From: JAENVT01 sp963805445
GTDB lineage: Bacteria; Actinomycetota; Acidimicrobiia; Acidimicrobiales; Ilumatobacteraceae
DNA: 64,000 nt
NCBI GenBank assembly: GCA_963805445.1
Contig: CAWDUI010000002.1
Span: 124,001 to 188,000, forward strand
Direction of reading: 5' to 3'
The notes beneath the pieces are model-generated. The model had not been told where the DNA came from. It saw nothing but the letters and a program-made list of their open reading frames with translations, and made no database searches. Made by a program: the position numbers and the translations under genes. Shown here one piece after another: positions 15,513-24,378 of this stretch (positions are counted from its first letter, which is position 1; each line of letters starts with the position of its first letter).

Positions 15513-17537
15513 GTGACCGATCTGCGCCGGTTGTTGGCACCCCGGTCGATTGCCGTCGTCGGCGGCGCGCCGGCCGAACGAGTGGTCCGGCAATGCCTCA
15601 AGCTCGGCTTCGACGGCCCGATCTGGCCGGTGCACCCCAAACGCAGCGATGTCGCCGGGGTGCCTTGCGTGCCGAGCCTCGACGCACTGCCCGGGGTTCC
15701 CGATGCCGTGTTCCTCGGCGTCAACCGGCACGCGACGGTCGAAGCGATGGCGGTGCTGCGATCGATCAACGCCGGCGGCGCAGTGTGCTACGGGTCAGGG
15801 TTCGCCGAGAGCGGCGACGCAGACCTGCAGCACGATCTCCTCGACGCCGCCGGCGACATGCCGTTCTTCGGACCGAACTGCTATGGCTACGTCAACACGT
15901 TCGACCGTGTCGCCCTGTGGCCCGACGAGCACGGCATGCAACGGTGGGAACGCGGCGCAGCGATCGTGTCACAGAGCGGCAACGTGGCGGTCAACCTCAC
16001 CTTCCAGCAACGAGGGCTGCGCCTCGGCACGATCATCTCGGTCGGCAATCAGGCCAGCGTCGGCATGGAGGACTGCGTCGAGGCCTTCCTCGACGACCCG
16101 CGGATCACGGTGATCGGGCTCTTCCTCGAAGCCGTGCGCGACCCGCAGCACTTTGCGACCGTCGCCATCAGGGCCCACGCGCAAGGGGTGCCCATCGTGG
16201 CGCTCCACACAGGTCGCTCGGCCACGGGCGCGGCAATTGCCACGTCGCACACCGGATCGATGTCGGGCAGGGCAGCGGCCTACGACGCATTGTTCGCCCG
16301 GTACGGAGTCGCCACCGTGACGACCCCCGCAGAGATGCTCGAGACCCTCAAGCTGCTCGACAACGGTGGGCCTCTTGGCGGCACCAGCATCGTGTCGATG
16401 AGTTGCTCCGGCGGCGAGGCCTCGCTGGTCGCCGACCGCACCGAGCACGGCCCACTGCGTTTCGATCCGTTCACCGACGAGCACGCCCACCGAATCGAAG
16501 CAACGCTGACCGAACTGGTCACCGTCAGCAATCCGTTCGACTACCACACGTTCATGTGGGGCGACCGCCGGGCGATCTCCCGGTGCTTCACCGCGGTCAT
16601 GGACGGGCCGCAGGACGCGACGATGTTGGTGCTCGACGCGCCGCCCAGCCCCGACAACGACCCGTCGTCGTGGATCGTCGCCGCCGACGCCCTGGCCGAC
16701 GCTGCTGACGCAACCGGTCACCGAGCAGTGATCGTCGCAACGATGGCCGAGTGCCTCAACGAGGCTGTGCGTGCCCACATCGTCGAGCGGGGGATCACTC
16801 CCCTGCTCGGGCTCGCCGAGGGCCTGGCCGCGCTGCGTGCTGCGGCAACGGTCGGTACCCGATGCGACGCAGCGCACGCGCCGGTCGACGACGCACGCCG
16901 CCCCCAAATGCTCGACGAGGCCGCAGCGAAGAGTCGCCTGGCCGCGTACGAAATCGAGGTTCCCGCGGGGCTCGGTGGTGCCGGCCACCGATGTCGTCAC
17001 CGCTGCCGTGGAGATCGGCTACCCGGTCACGCTGAAGGGCCTGGGCTCGGCTCACAAGAGCGAGACCGGTGCGGTCAGGGTTGGGCTGCGCAGCGACGAG
17101 GCAATGGTCGAAGCGTTGGCATCGATGCCGTTCGTCGGACCGCTACCTCGTCGAAGCCACGGTGACCGACGTGGTCGCGGAGGTGCTCGTCGCCGTGCGC
17201 CGTGATCCGCCGATCGGCTGGCTGGTCACCCTCGGATTCGGTGGCGTGACGACCGAGGTGTGGGGTGATGTGACACACCTGCTCGCCCCGGTGACCCCGC
17301 CCGACGTGCGCCTGGCGCTCACGAAGTTGCGGAGCTACCCATTGCTCTGCGGCTTCCGTGGCAAGCCGGCGGCCGATGTCGACGCCCTGGTCACCCTCGT
17401 CGTGACCTTGACCGAAGCGGTGGTCGGCACGCAGTGCGGTCGAGGTCGAGCTCAACCCCGTGCTGGTCGGCAGGACCGGCGCCGTTGCCGTCGATGCGCT
17501 CTGGTTGGAAGCGACACCGTTCGAGGAGATCACATGA
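15513..17537 (+). CDS. ADP-forming acyl-CoA synthetase (three frame breaks)
   Basis: About 675 codons encode a fused acetate-CoA ligase (ADP-forming)/NDP-forming acyl-CoA synthetase. The N-terminal CoA-binding Rossmann part (LAPRSIAVVGGAP, FFGPNCYGYVN) comes first, then the ligase-CoA part (VSQSGNVAV, SHTGSMSG). The C-terminal ATP-grasp part (YPVTLKGLGSAHKSETGAV, then VEVELNPVLV) follows. Breaks fall near 16975, 17145 (an extra G in GTCGGACC) and 17440. It would activate carnitine, crotonobetaine or butyrobetaine to CoA esters, the job that CaiC does in enterobacteria with an AMP-forming ligase. GTG 15513 starts 3 nt after the dehydrogenase stop, and its TGA overlaps the caiD ATG. Confidence 0.8.
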
Positions 17538-18298
17538 CCGGATTCCATGTCGAACTGAATGGCGCCACGGCTGTCGTCACCATCGATCGACCGAAGGCCA
17601 ACGCGATCGACGCGGCCACGAGCAAAGCATTGGGTGACGTGTTCGCCACGCTCGACGGTGATCAGGACGTGCGGGCGATCATCGTCACCGGCGCCGGGCC
17701 GAAGTTCTTCTCTGCCGGGTGGGATCTCGCCGCCGACGAAGCGTTCGACAGCGACTACGGCGTGGGTGGGTTCGGTGGGTTCCCCGAGCTGCCCGACCGT
17801 TCGACGCCTGTGATCGCTGCAGTCAACGGCATGGCCGTCGGTGGCGGATTCGAGATCGCGATGGCCGCTGATCTGATCGTTGCCGCAGACCACGCCCAGT
17901 TCTGGCTCCCCGAGCCTGCTCTCGGCATCCTGCCCGACGCCGGTGCGGTCAAGTTGCCGAGGCTGCTGCCCCCACACGTGGCCCGTGAGTTGCTACTGAC
18001 CGGGCGACGGATGTCGGCTGCAGAAGGCCACCGGTGGGGTTTGATCTCGCGCGTCGTGTCTGCCGACGACCTCCTCGCGGTGGCCGGCGAACTCGCCGAC
18101 GCGATCGCTGCATCGGCTCCCCTCAGCATCGCTGCGCTGCTCGACATCGAACGCCGCACCGTCAACCTGTCGACCGATGAGGCCATGGCCACGCTGAAGT
18201 CGCTCGACAGCTATCGCCGCGCCATCGACTCCGACGACGCCGTCGAGGGCCAAGCCGCGTTCACCGAACGCCGCCCCCCAACCTGGACCGGCCGCTGA
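17534..18298 (+). CDS. caiD: Carnitinyl-CoA dehydratase / crotonase family (CaiD-like)
   Basis: The 254-residue crotonase closely follows enterobacterial CaiD. Shared features include DRPKANAIDA, GPKFFSAGWDL, PVIAAVNGMAVGGGFE and the C-terminal AFTERRPPTWTGR, which parallels the AEKRDPVWKGR ending of E. coli CaiD. Both acidic active-site positions are present (GGGFE and LPEPALGI). The enzyme interconverts L-carnitinyl-CoA and crotonobetainyl-CoA. Together with the CoA synthetase upstream (ATGA overlap) it provides an entry for crotonobetaine into the carnitine route. The symbol rests on sequence resemblance plus context; a general enoyl-CoA hydratase is the alternative. Confidence 0.85.
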   Translation: MTGFHVELNGATAVVTIDRPKANAIDAATSKALGDVFATLDGDQDVRAIIVTGAGPKFFSAGWDLAADEAFDSDYGVGGFGGFPELPDRSTPVIAAVNGMAVGGGFEIAMAADLIVAADHAQFWLPEPALGILPDAGAVKLPRLLPPHVARELLLTGRRMSAAEGHRWGLISRVVSADDLLAVAGELADAIAASAPLSIAALLDIERRTVNLSTDEAMATLKSLDSYRRAIDSDDAVEGQAAFTERRPPTWTGR

Positions 18299-18308
18299 TA
18301 TGCCCACT

Positions 18309-19561
18309 TCAGGCCCGCGGTCGCGGCCGAAGCCGAACAACTGCTGACCGACCTTGCGCATCTGGATCTCCTCGGAGCCCTCGGTGATCCGGTAGCGCCG
18401 ATGATGACGGTAGATGTGCTCGAACGGCATGTGACGCGAGTACCCCACACCGCCGCAGGTCTGCATGGCCCGGTCGGCGGCGTCGCATGCCAGCCGGTTG
18501 GCACGGTAGTTGCACATCGCCACGAGATGCGTCACCTCCATGTGGTGCTTGTGGTCCAGCATCCACGCGGTGTATCGCACCAACTGGCGCAGCATCGCCG
18601 CCTCGGTGTGCAGTTCGACGAGCGGGAACTGGATCCCCTGGTTGGTCGACAGCTTCTTGCCCCACGTGACCCGGCCGTTGGCGTAGGCAACCGCCTCGTC
18701 GATGCAGAACTGCGCGGCGCCGAGCGACGATGCCGCCTGGCGGATGCGGTTCTCGTGCACGAAGTGCTGCGCCAGCTCCAGGCCCCGGTCGACCGTGCCG
18801 AACAGCGCATCGGGGCCGACGCGCACCTCGGTCAACGACACTTCTGCATGGTCGGTGGGCATGTTGAACGTCCACCAGAAGAACTCGACCTTGAAGCCGG
18901 GCGCGTCGGTTGGTACCAGGAAGGCGCTGATCCCCTTGGGGCTGCCCTGCTGGCCGCTCGTGCGGGCGAAGATGATGTCGTGAGTGGCGTGGTGCAGTCC
19001 GCTGTTCCACCGCTTCATCCCGTTCAGCACCCACTCATCGCCATCGCGGACGGCCGTGGTCTCCATGTAGGTCGCGTCGCTGCCGTGGTTCGGCTCGGTC
19101 AGCCCGAACGCCAACCGCCGGGTGCCGTCGAGGAAGCCGGGCATCCACTCGGCGACTTGGTCCGCGGTGCCGAAGTCGCGCATCATCAACACGGTCGGGA
19201 AGTTGCCGACGATCGACGACTCGTTCTGCAGGTCGTTGTGCAGCCCGAGGCCCTTCGTCGCCAGGTGCTCACGGATGATCGCCATCTCCAGATTGCTGGC
19301 GTCGCGGCCGCCGAACTCGGCCGGCAGTGCCAGCCGCAGCCAACCGGCGGCGTCGGCGCGGCGGCGCATTTCGCGCAGCAACGCCTCCCAGTCGGCACGG
19401 GGCACGCCACCGTTGTCGAAGTCGGTCCGGGCCCATTCCCGTCGGTGATCGAAGAAGCGCATGTTGTCGTCTTGGAGCTCGAGCGGCTTGATCTCCCGCT
19501 CGATGAACTCGTCGAGTTGATCGAGCGTCGTTTGGATCTCGGCAGGAATCGTGAAGTCCAC
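18309..19561 (-). CDS. Acyl-CoA dehydrogenase, second in the island (3' frame break)
   Basis: About 417 residues form an acyl-CoA dehydrogenase of the longer ACAD10/11-like group. TEPNHGSDATYMET is the FAD loop, TWGKKLSTNQGIQFPL the substrate region, QTCGGVGYSRHMPFEHIYR the C-terminal helix region, and the base motif is TEGSEEIQ. As read, the frame continues to 17993 across the whole 3' half of caiD on the other strand. A single missing G in GCGGGCC near 18315 would end the protein at the TGA at 18309, just past the normal family C-terminus, so I use that end. The start is ATG 19561, 3 nt after the MFS stop. It may act on a betaine-type acyl-CoA or be a neighbour with a separate role. Confidence 0.75.
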
Positions 19562-19564
19562 GAG

Positions 19565-20775
19565 TCACGACGCTACGAGAGCCGCTGCTCGCCGCTGCCA
19601 TGGAAGCATCGCTGCCAGGCCGACCGCCAGCACCAAGCCCGACCCCGCGGTCGTCCAGCGCAGCCCGATGGCGTCGGCGATCTGGCCCTGGATCAGGGTT
19701 CCCACCGGGAAGAGCACGCCGAGCACGAGGAAGTTGACGGCCAGCACACGCCCGCGCATCTCGTCGGGCGCCGACTGCTGCGTGACGCTGGCGAACGACG
19801 TGAACGCATAGCCGTAGCACAGGCCGATCACCATCAACAGCGGCGCCGCCAGCCACAGGCGGGGCGCCAAGCCGTAGGCGACCAGCGCCGGGCACAGCAG
19901 CCCCACGCCGCCGAACATCACGGTGCTGACACCGAACCGCTTCGTCACCGAGCCCAGCGTGAACGCGGCGGCCACAGCGCCGATGCCCTGCGCGGTGACG
20001 AGCACCGAGGTGGCCCGCGCGTCACCATGCAACACGTTGGTCGCCATCTGCGATACGAAGGCGATGAACGGTGAGGCGACGGAATGGTCAGCACCATCAC
20101 CATCAGCATCCGGCGCATCGCCGGATGAGCGATGGCGAACCGGATGCCGTCGGCGAGGGCGCCGAAGATGGGACGACGATCGCCGTGGCGGTGCGGAACC
20201 TTCACCAGCGCGACCGCGACGATCACCGCGAAGAAGCTGATCGAGTTGCACCACAGCGCCGCGCCGATGCCGCCGACGGAGATCGCCACGGCAGCCAGCG
20301 ATGGGCCGATGATGCGGCCCAGGTTCCACTGGGCATTCGAAAGCCCAACGCCCGCAACGAGATGTTCGCGTTCGACGAGATCGGGCAGGATCGACTGGAA
20401 CGACGGGAACGTGAACGCCCCGATGCAGCCGGCGACGAAGCTGAGACCGGCAATGCCCAGCGGGGTTGCTGTTCCTCCGCCGACCCACACGGCGAGGATC
20501 GCGGCCACCAAGGCCGAGAGCGCATTGCCGACCACCAAAAGGCGTCGACGGCTCCACCGGTCGGCCATGGCCGACCCGATCGGGCCGAGCAATCCATTCG
20601 GCAAGAACCCGGCCGCGCCCACGATCGCCGACCACGACGCCTTCCCGGTCGTGTGGGCGACGTGATAGCTGAGGCCGACCGCTTCCATCCACGTCCCGAT
20701 GTTCGAGAGCAGCGCACCCGACCACATCAATGTGAAGTTCCGCGACCGAAACGGTGCGAGCGACGCCGAGGCCAT
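19565..20775 (-). CDS. MFS transporter, EntS/DHA3-like (frame break)
   Basis: About 403 residues with 12 predicted membrane helices form a major facilitator of the EntS/tetronasin-exporter type. SRNFTLMWSGALLSNIGTWM is the first helix, MADRWSRRRLLVVGN the conserved loop 2-3, and SAPDEMRGRVLAVNF the loop 8-9 signature. The frame breaks near 20075-20085, in the middle of the protein. This subgroup usually exports siderophores, drugs or other small molecules, so it is not an obvious carnitine importer. It lies 3 nt upstream of the acyl-CoA dehydrogenase on the minus strand and is probably cotranscribed with it. It is divergent from the desaturase gene. Confidence 0.75.
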
Positions 20776-20871
20776 GCTTGCTCGACGTTACCGGTAAGGT
20801 GGTGCCGGCGCGGCGGCTGGAGACCATCGGTGCATCGCCCCTGGTTCCAGATATCGCAGAGTTTGGAACCG

Positions 20872-21873
20872 ATGCCCACCGAATTGGCACCCTCCGTCGC
20901 CGAAGACAGCACGCTGCCATTGTTCGCCGTGCCCGCGGAGATCCGGCAGTGGGGTGGGCGCGCCCGCGTTGCGGAGCGCAGCGCCGTCCGGGCGACGCTC
21001 ATGCTCGTCGAGACCGTCGTCTTCTACGCTGCGTTCGTCGGCATCGGTGAAACGGTCGATCGATGGTGGGGTTGGGTCATCGCCTGGGTCGGTCTGGTCA
21101 TGTGCATGATGCGCATCGACGCCGCACATCACGAGGCCGTCCATCGCAGCCTGTTCGTCCGCCGCTGGCCCAACGATCTCGTCGCCGCCGTCACCGGCTC
21201 GATCGAGGGCCTCCATGGCCCGACGTACCGTTGCTTCCACCTCACCCACCACGCCCTGACTCGGCGGGATCACGACGTGTCGGATCCGGAGGCGTTCTAC
21301 GACGAGGTGCTGACCCGACCGTTGTCGTTCGGCCCCGTGCACCTCCGGGCCCGCTCGGTCTACGTGGTCGGGCTGCTGATCGGCGGCGTCTCGTTCGCCG
21401 TGCAACTGGTCGGCGCCGCAATCGGCACGCTGCTCGGTCGCCCGCCTGCCTACGTGGGCGCAGCGTCACTCGAGCGGCACGTGCGCCGCTGGGGATGGCT
21501 GCCATTCGCGCTGTGGCTGGGCGTCGCCTCTGGCGCGATCGTCAGCGGCCACGGCACCCAACTGCTGCAGTGGTGGCTCGTGCCGATGCTGCTCTTCCTG
21601 TGCGGGCCGTACACGTTCTTCGCCCTGCCCGAGCACTACGCCGCGCCGCACAACAACCCGATGGTCACTGCCACGGGCTCGGTGCGCTCGGTGGCGTTGT
21701 ATCGCTGGCTGACCCTCGACGGCAACTTCCACCTCGCCCACCACGTGTTCCCCACCGCTTCGTGGTGGCGCCTCCGCGACGCCGACGATCAACTCCGCGG
21801 CATCACCACGCTGCGGTACCGCGGTTACCTGGCGTTTCACCGCGCCGTCTGGCGCGACCTCGCCGCCCGGTAG
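20872..21873 (+). CDS. Fatty-acid desaturase-like membrane di-iron protein
   Basis: The 333-residue membrane protein carries the histidine boxes of the fatty-acid desaturase/hydroxylase superfamily: DAAHHEAVH, HLTHH and HLAHH. Hydrophobic pairs lie at roughly residues 40-85 and 165-265. NFHLAHHVFPTASW is the C-terminal box region. The superfamily inserts double bonds or hydroxyls into lipids, or acts on carotenoids or alkanes. The exact substrate is not evident. ATG 20872 is used because the upstream in-frame region lies in the divergent promoter of the MFS gene; a start a little downstream is possible. Confidence 0.75.
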   Translation: MPTELAPSVAEDSTLPLFAVPAEIRQWGGRARVAERSAVRATLMLVETVVFYAAFVGIGETVDRWWGWVIAWVGLVMCMMRIDAAHHEAVHRSLFVRRWPNDLVAAVTGSIEGLHGPTYRCFHLTHHALTRRDHDVSDPEAFYDEVLTRPLSFGPVHLRARSVYVVGLLIGGVSFAVQLVGAAIGTLLGRPPAYVGAASLERHVRRWGWLPFALWLGVASGAIVSGHGTQLLQWWLVPMLLFLCGPYTFFALPEHYAAPHNNPMVTATGSVRSVALYRWLTLDGNFHLAHHVFPTASWWRLRDADDQLRGITTLRYRGYLAFHRAVWRDLAAR

Positions 21874-21895
21874 ACCAATTCGGGGACGTGCGAAC

Positions 21896-23089
21896 TCAGA
21901 AGTACGTGAGGCAGTGCGGTGCGGGCGAGGTCAGGAAGAAGGCGTCGCCGCGACGGAGCACGTCGGGATTTCGCGCGGTCAAGCGGCGGCCCGCGGCGAG
22001 CGCCGACGGACGGACCCCGCCGAGCAGCAGCGCGCCCAGCGAGGCGTGATCCAACACGAGATCGGGCCGGGTGCGGACCCGACGGCAGGTTGCGCCGTCC
22101 GGCCCGCCGTCGATCACCCACCGGTCGCCATCGACCTCGACGACGAGCCGATCGGTCGTGCCGTAGACCCGCGAGGCGAGGCACGAGGCGACATCGCGGA
22201 CGTTGACCCACACCCCGTCGTTCAGCCCGGTGGTCTGCAGCGCTCGCGGGTTGGTCAACAGGTACGGCAGCGGGTCGTCGATGGGAACCTGACGCGACGT
22301 GATCGGTCCGACGAGGTCGACTCCGAGCAGCGTGTTCCACAGCGCAGCGTGCGCCTCCGGTGTGACGGCCACGAATTCGACGACGTTCATCTCGTGGGCC
22401 GGGTGCCCGTCGTTCCAATGCTCGGCGATCCGGTAGACCGCGTAGCCGTCGCGATGCGCGATGTAGATCGAGGAGCCGAACCCTCCACGAGACATGGCGC
22501 GGACGTCGGCCTGGTGCTGGTGCCATGCGGCGTTGCGGTCCACTTCGCCGGATCGCAGCCGGTGATATCGAGACCAGACCTGGGCGACGTGAGTGGTTGC
22601 ATCCTCGCCGGCGACGAACTGCACGGTGCCCGCTGGCGGTCTGAACTCCGGACGGAGCTGGGCCATCCGCCGATCGATCGACGTCAAGCGGGCCTGTGTG
22701 GCGATCCCGAATCCGTAGCGCTCGTAGATCCCACCTTCGCTCGCCGCCAACATGGCCACCGGCTCACCGCGACGATCGATGTCGGCGAGCGAGCGCGCCA
22801 TCAACTGAGTCAGCACACCCTGGCGGCGATGCGTCGCTGCCGTCGACACCCACGTCAGGCCACCCATCGGTAGCTGCGCCCCGCCCGGCACCGTGACCTG
22901 CAAGGAGAACGCGGCGACGACGCCGACGATCTGGTGACCGTCCAACGCCAGTTCGAATCGACTGAGATCCTGGATCGGGCGAACGCTCGCCATCAGCTCG
23001 GGCGTGTAGGTGAACCCGAAGGCTCGGCCGTCGGCCAAGCAGATCGCCTCCCAGTCATCTTCCTCGGCGGTCCGGAATGTGATCGGCAC
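21896..23089 (-). CDS. Eis-like GNAT acetyltransferase
   Basis: About 397 residues match the Eis (enhanced intracellular survival) N-acetyltransferase architecture. The first GNAT domain (about residues 1-140) holds the acetyl-CoA loop (VSTAATHRRQGVLTQLM). A degenerate second GNAT and a C-terminal sterol-carrier-like domain follow, ending in CLTYF, where the terminal carboxylate and Tyr/Phe act in catalysis in Eis. Eis proteins acetylate multiple amines of aminoglycosides and lysine residues. Its natural substrate here is unknown. I set the start at GTG 23089; the ATG 23146 would overlap the divergent leaderless amidohydrolase gene. Confidence 0.8.
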   Translation of the reverse strand: MPITFRTAEEDDWEAICLADGRAFGFTYTPELMASVRPIQDLSRFELALDGHQIVGVVAAFSLQVTVPGGAQLPMGGLTWVSTAATHRRQGVLTQLMARSLADIDRRGEPVAMLAASEGGIYERYGFGIATQARLTSIDRRMAQLRPEFRPPAGTVQFVAGEDATTHVAQVWSRYHRLRSGEVDRNAAWHQHQADVRAMSRGGFGSSIYIAHRDGYAVYRIAEHWNDGHPAHEMNVVEFVAVTPEAHAALWNTLLGVDLVGPITSRQVPIDDPLPYLLTNPRALQTTGLNDGVWVNVRDVASCLASRVYGTTDRLVVEVDGDRWVIDGGPDGATCRRVRTRPDLVLDHASLGALLLGGVRPSALAAGRRLTARNPDVLRRGDAFFLTSPAPHCLTYF

Positions 23090-23126
23090 CCGGCGAGTCT
23101 GGCCCGCGAACGGGAGCCCGAGCCAG

Positions 23127-23132
23127 TAATTT
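23127..23132 (+). promoter_or_regulatory. Candidate -10 hexamer, leaderless start
   Basis: TAATTT ends 6 nt before the ATG at 23139, with no Shine-Dalgarno between, fitting a leaderless transcript of the M20 amidohydrolase gene. Confidence 0.4.
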
Positions 23133-23138
23133 CCCCAC

Positions 23139-24378
23139 ATGACCACCTACGAGCCCGAACGAGTCGTTGCCGATCTGCGCGCGCTGGCCGATCGCACGGG
23201 AGGCCCGGAAGGGCAGTCGCCGTCTGGCCTGGACACCGGAGTGGTTACAAGCCCGGGCACTGCTGCGCGAATCCCTGACCACCTTGCCCGTCGAGGTCGA
23301 CGAGGACGAGGCCGGAAACCTGTGGGCCGTGCTGCGCGGCGAGCGAGCCGACACGCTGGTGGTCGGCAGCCATCTCGACAGCGTGCCCAAAGGCGGCTGG
23401 CTCGACGGCGCGCTCGGCGTGATGTCGGGCCTGGAGCTGTTGCGATCGCTGGCGGCGGAAGGCCCACCGCCGATCACGGTCGCCCTGGTCGACTGGGCGG
23501 ACGAGGAGGGCGCCCGCTTCAGCCGCAGCCTGTTCGGGTCTGCAGCAAGCGTCGGCACGCTCGACATCGACGTGCTGCGCGGGTTGACCGACAAGGAGGG
23601 CAACTCGCTTCCCGAGGTGCTGGCCGGGCACGGTGTCGACATCGACAACCTCGACGGGGCGCGCACACGCCTGGCCGACGTGAAGGCGTACGTCGAAGTG
23701 CACATCGAGCAGGGCCCGATCCTCGAGTCGATGGGTCGCGGGATCTGCACCGTGAGCGGGACCAAAGGCATCGAGCGCGAGCGGCTGATCTTCCGGGGTC
23801 AGGCCGCGCACGCCGGGACGATGCCGATGGAGATGCGGCGCGACAGCTTCCGTGCCGCAGCGCGCTTCGCTCTCGAGATCGCCGAGATCGGGCGGCTCCA
23901 CGATGGCGTGACCACCGTCGGCGTGGCCGAGTGCCGGCCCGGTGTCGTGACGGCGGTGGCCGGCGAGACCCGGCTGGCGATGGACATGCGCCACATCGAC
24001 GCCGACGCGTTGCAGGCGATGTTCACCGAGGCCCACGACGCCGCCGAGCGCGCCGCCGTCGCGGAGGGCTGCACGGTCGAGTGGGAACACATCTTCCGCA
24101 TCCCGCCCATGCCCTTCCACCCGGCGCTGCTCGACGCCGCTCGCCAGAGCGTCGAGGAAGTCGAGGGCCACGACGTCGAGTTGCCCAGCGGCGCGTTGCA
24201 CGATGCCAGCGAGATGGCCCGGGAGGTTCCCACCGTCATGATCTTCTCGTCGTCGACGAACGGGCTCAGCCACACCAAGGAGGAAGACACTCCGGTCGAG
24301 CATCTGCACATGGCCGCCGACGCCTTCCACCGCACGTGCCGGAGGGCGATCGACCTGATCGTGGCCGGCGAGCTCTAG
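23139..24378 (+). CDS. M20-family Zn amidase (hydantoinase/carbamoylase type, frame break)
   Basis: About 412 residues form a Zn-dependent amidase of the N-carbamoyl-L-amino-acid hydrolase/allantoate amidohydrolase group. Metal ligands are visible in GSHLDSVPKGGWLDG, DWADEEGARF, VEVHIEQGP and the late SGALHDAS His. The protein changes frame near 23210, within a GGG run. The first 24 codons (MTTYEPERVVADLRALAD) and the rest join naturally. It would release ammonia or cleave carbamoyl/ureido groups; the substrate (ureidoglycolate, allantoate, N-carbamoyl amino acids or beta-ureidopropionate) cannot be assigned. No purine-degradation genes are adjacent. Its 3' end overlaps that of gatB by 4 nt. 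Confidence 0.8.

Noticed and set aside
8251..17537. Reading the SDR, citrate synthase and CoA synthetase as pseudogenes
   Set aside because: Each keeps all catalytic motifs across the breaks, and the same kind of break appears in unrelated genes throughout the window, so indel errors are the simpler explanation.
17993..18308. Extension of the second acyl-CoA dehydrogenase across caiD
   Set aside because: The extra 100 residues have no family resemblance and are antisense to caiD. A one-base deletion at a GGG run gives a natural stop at 18309.
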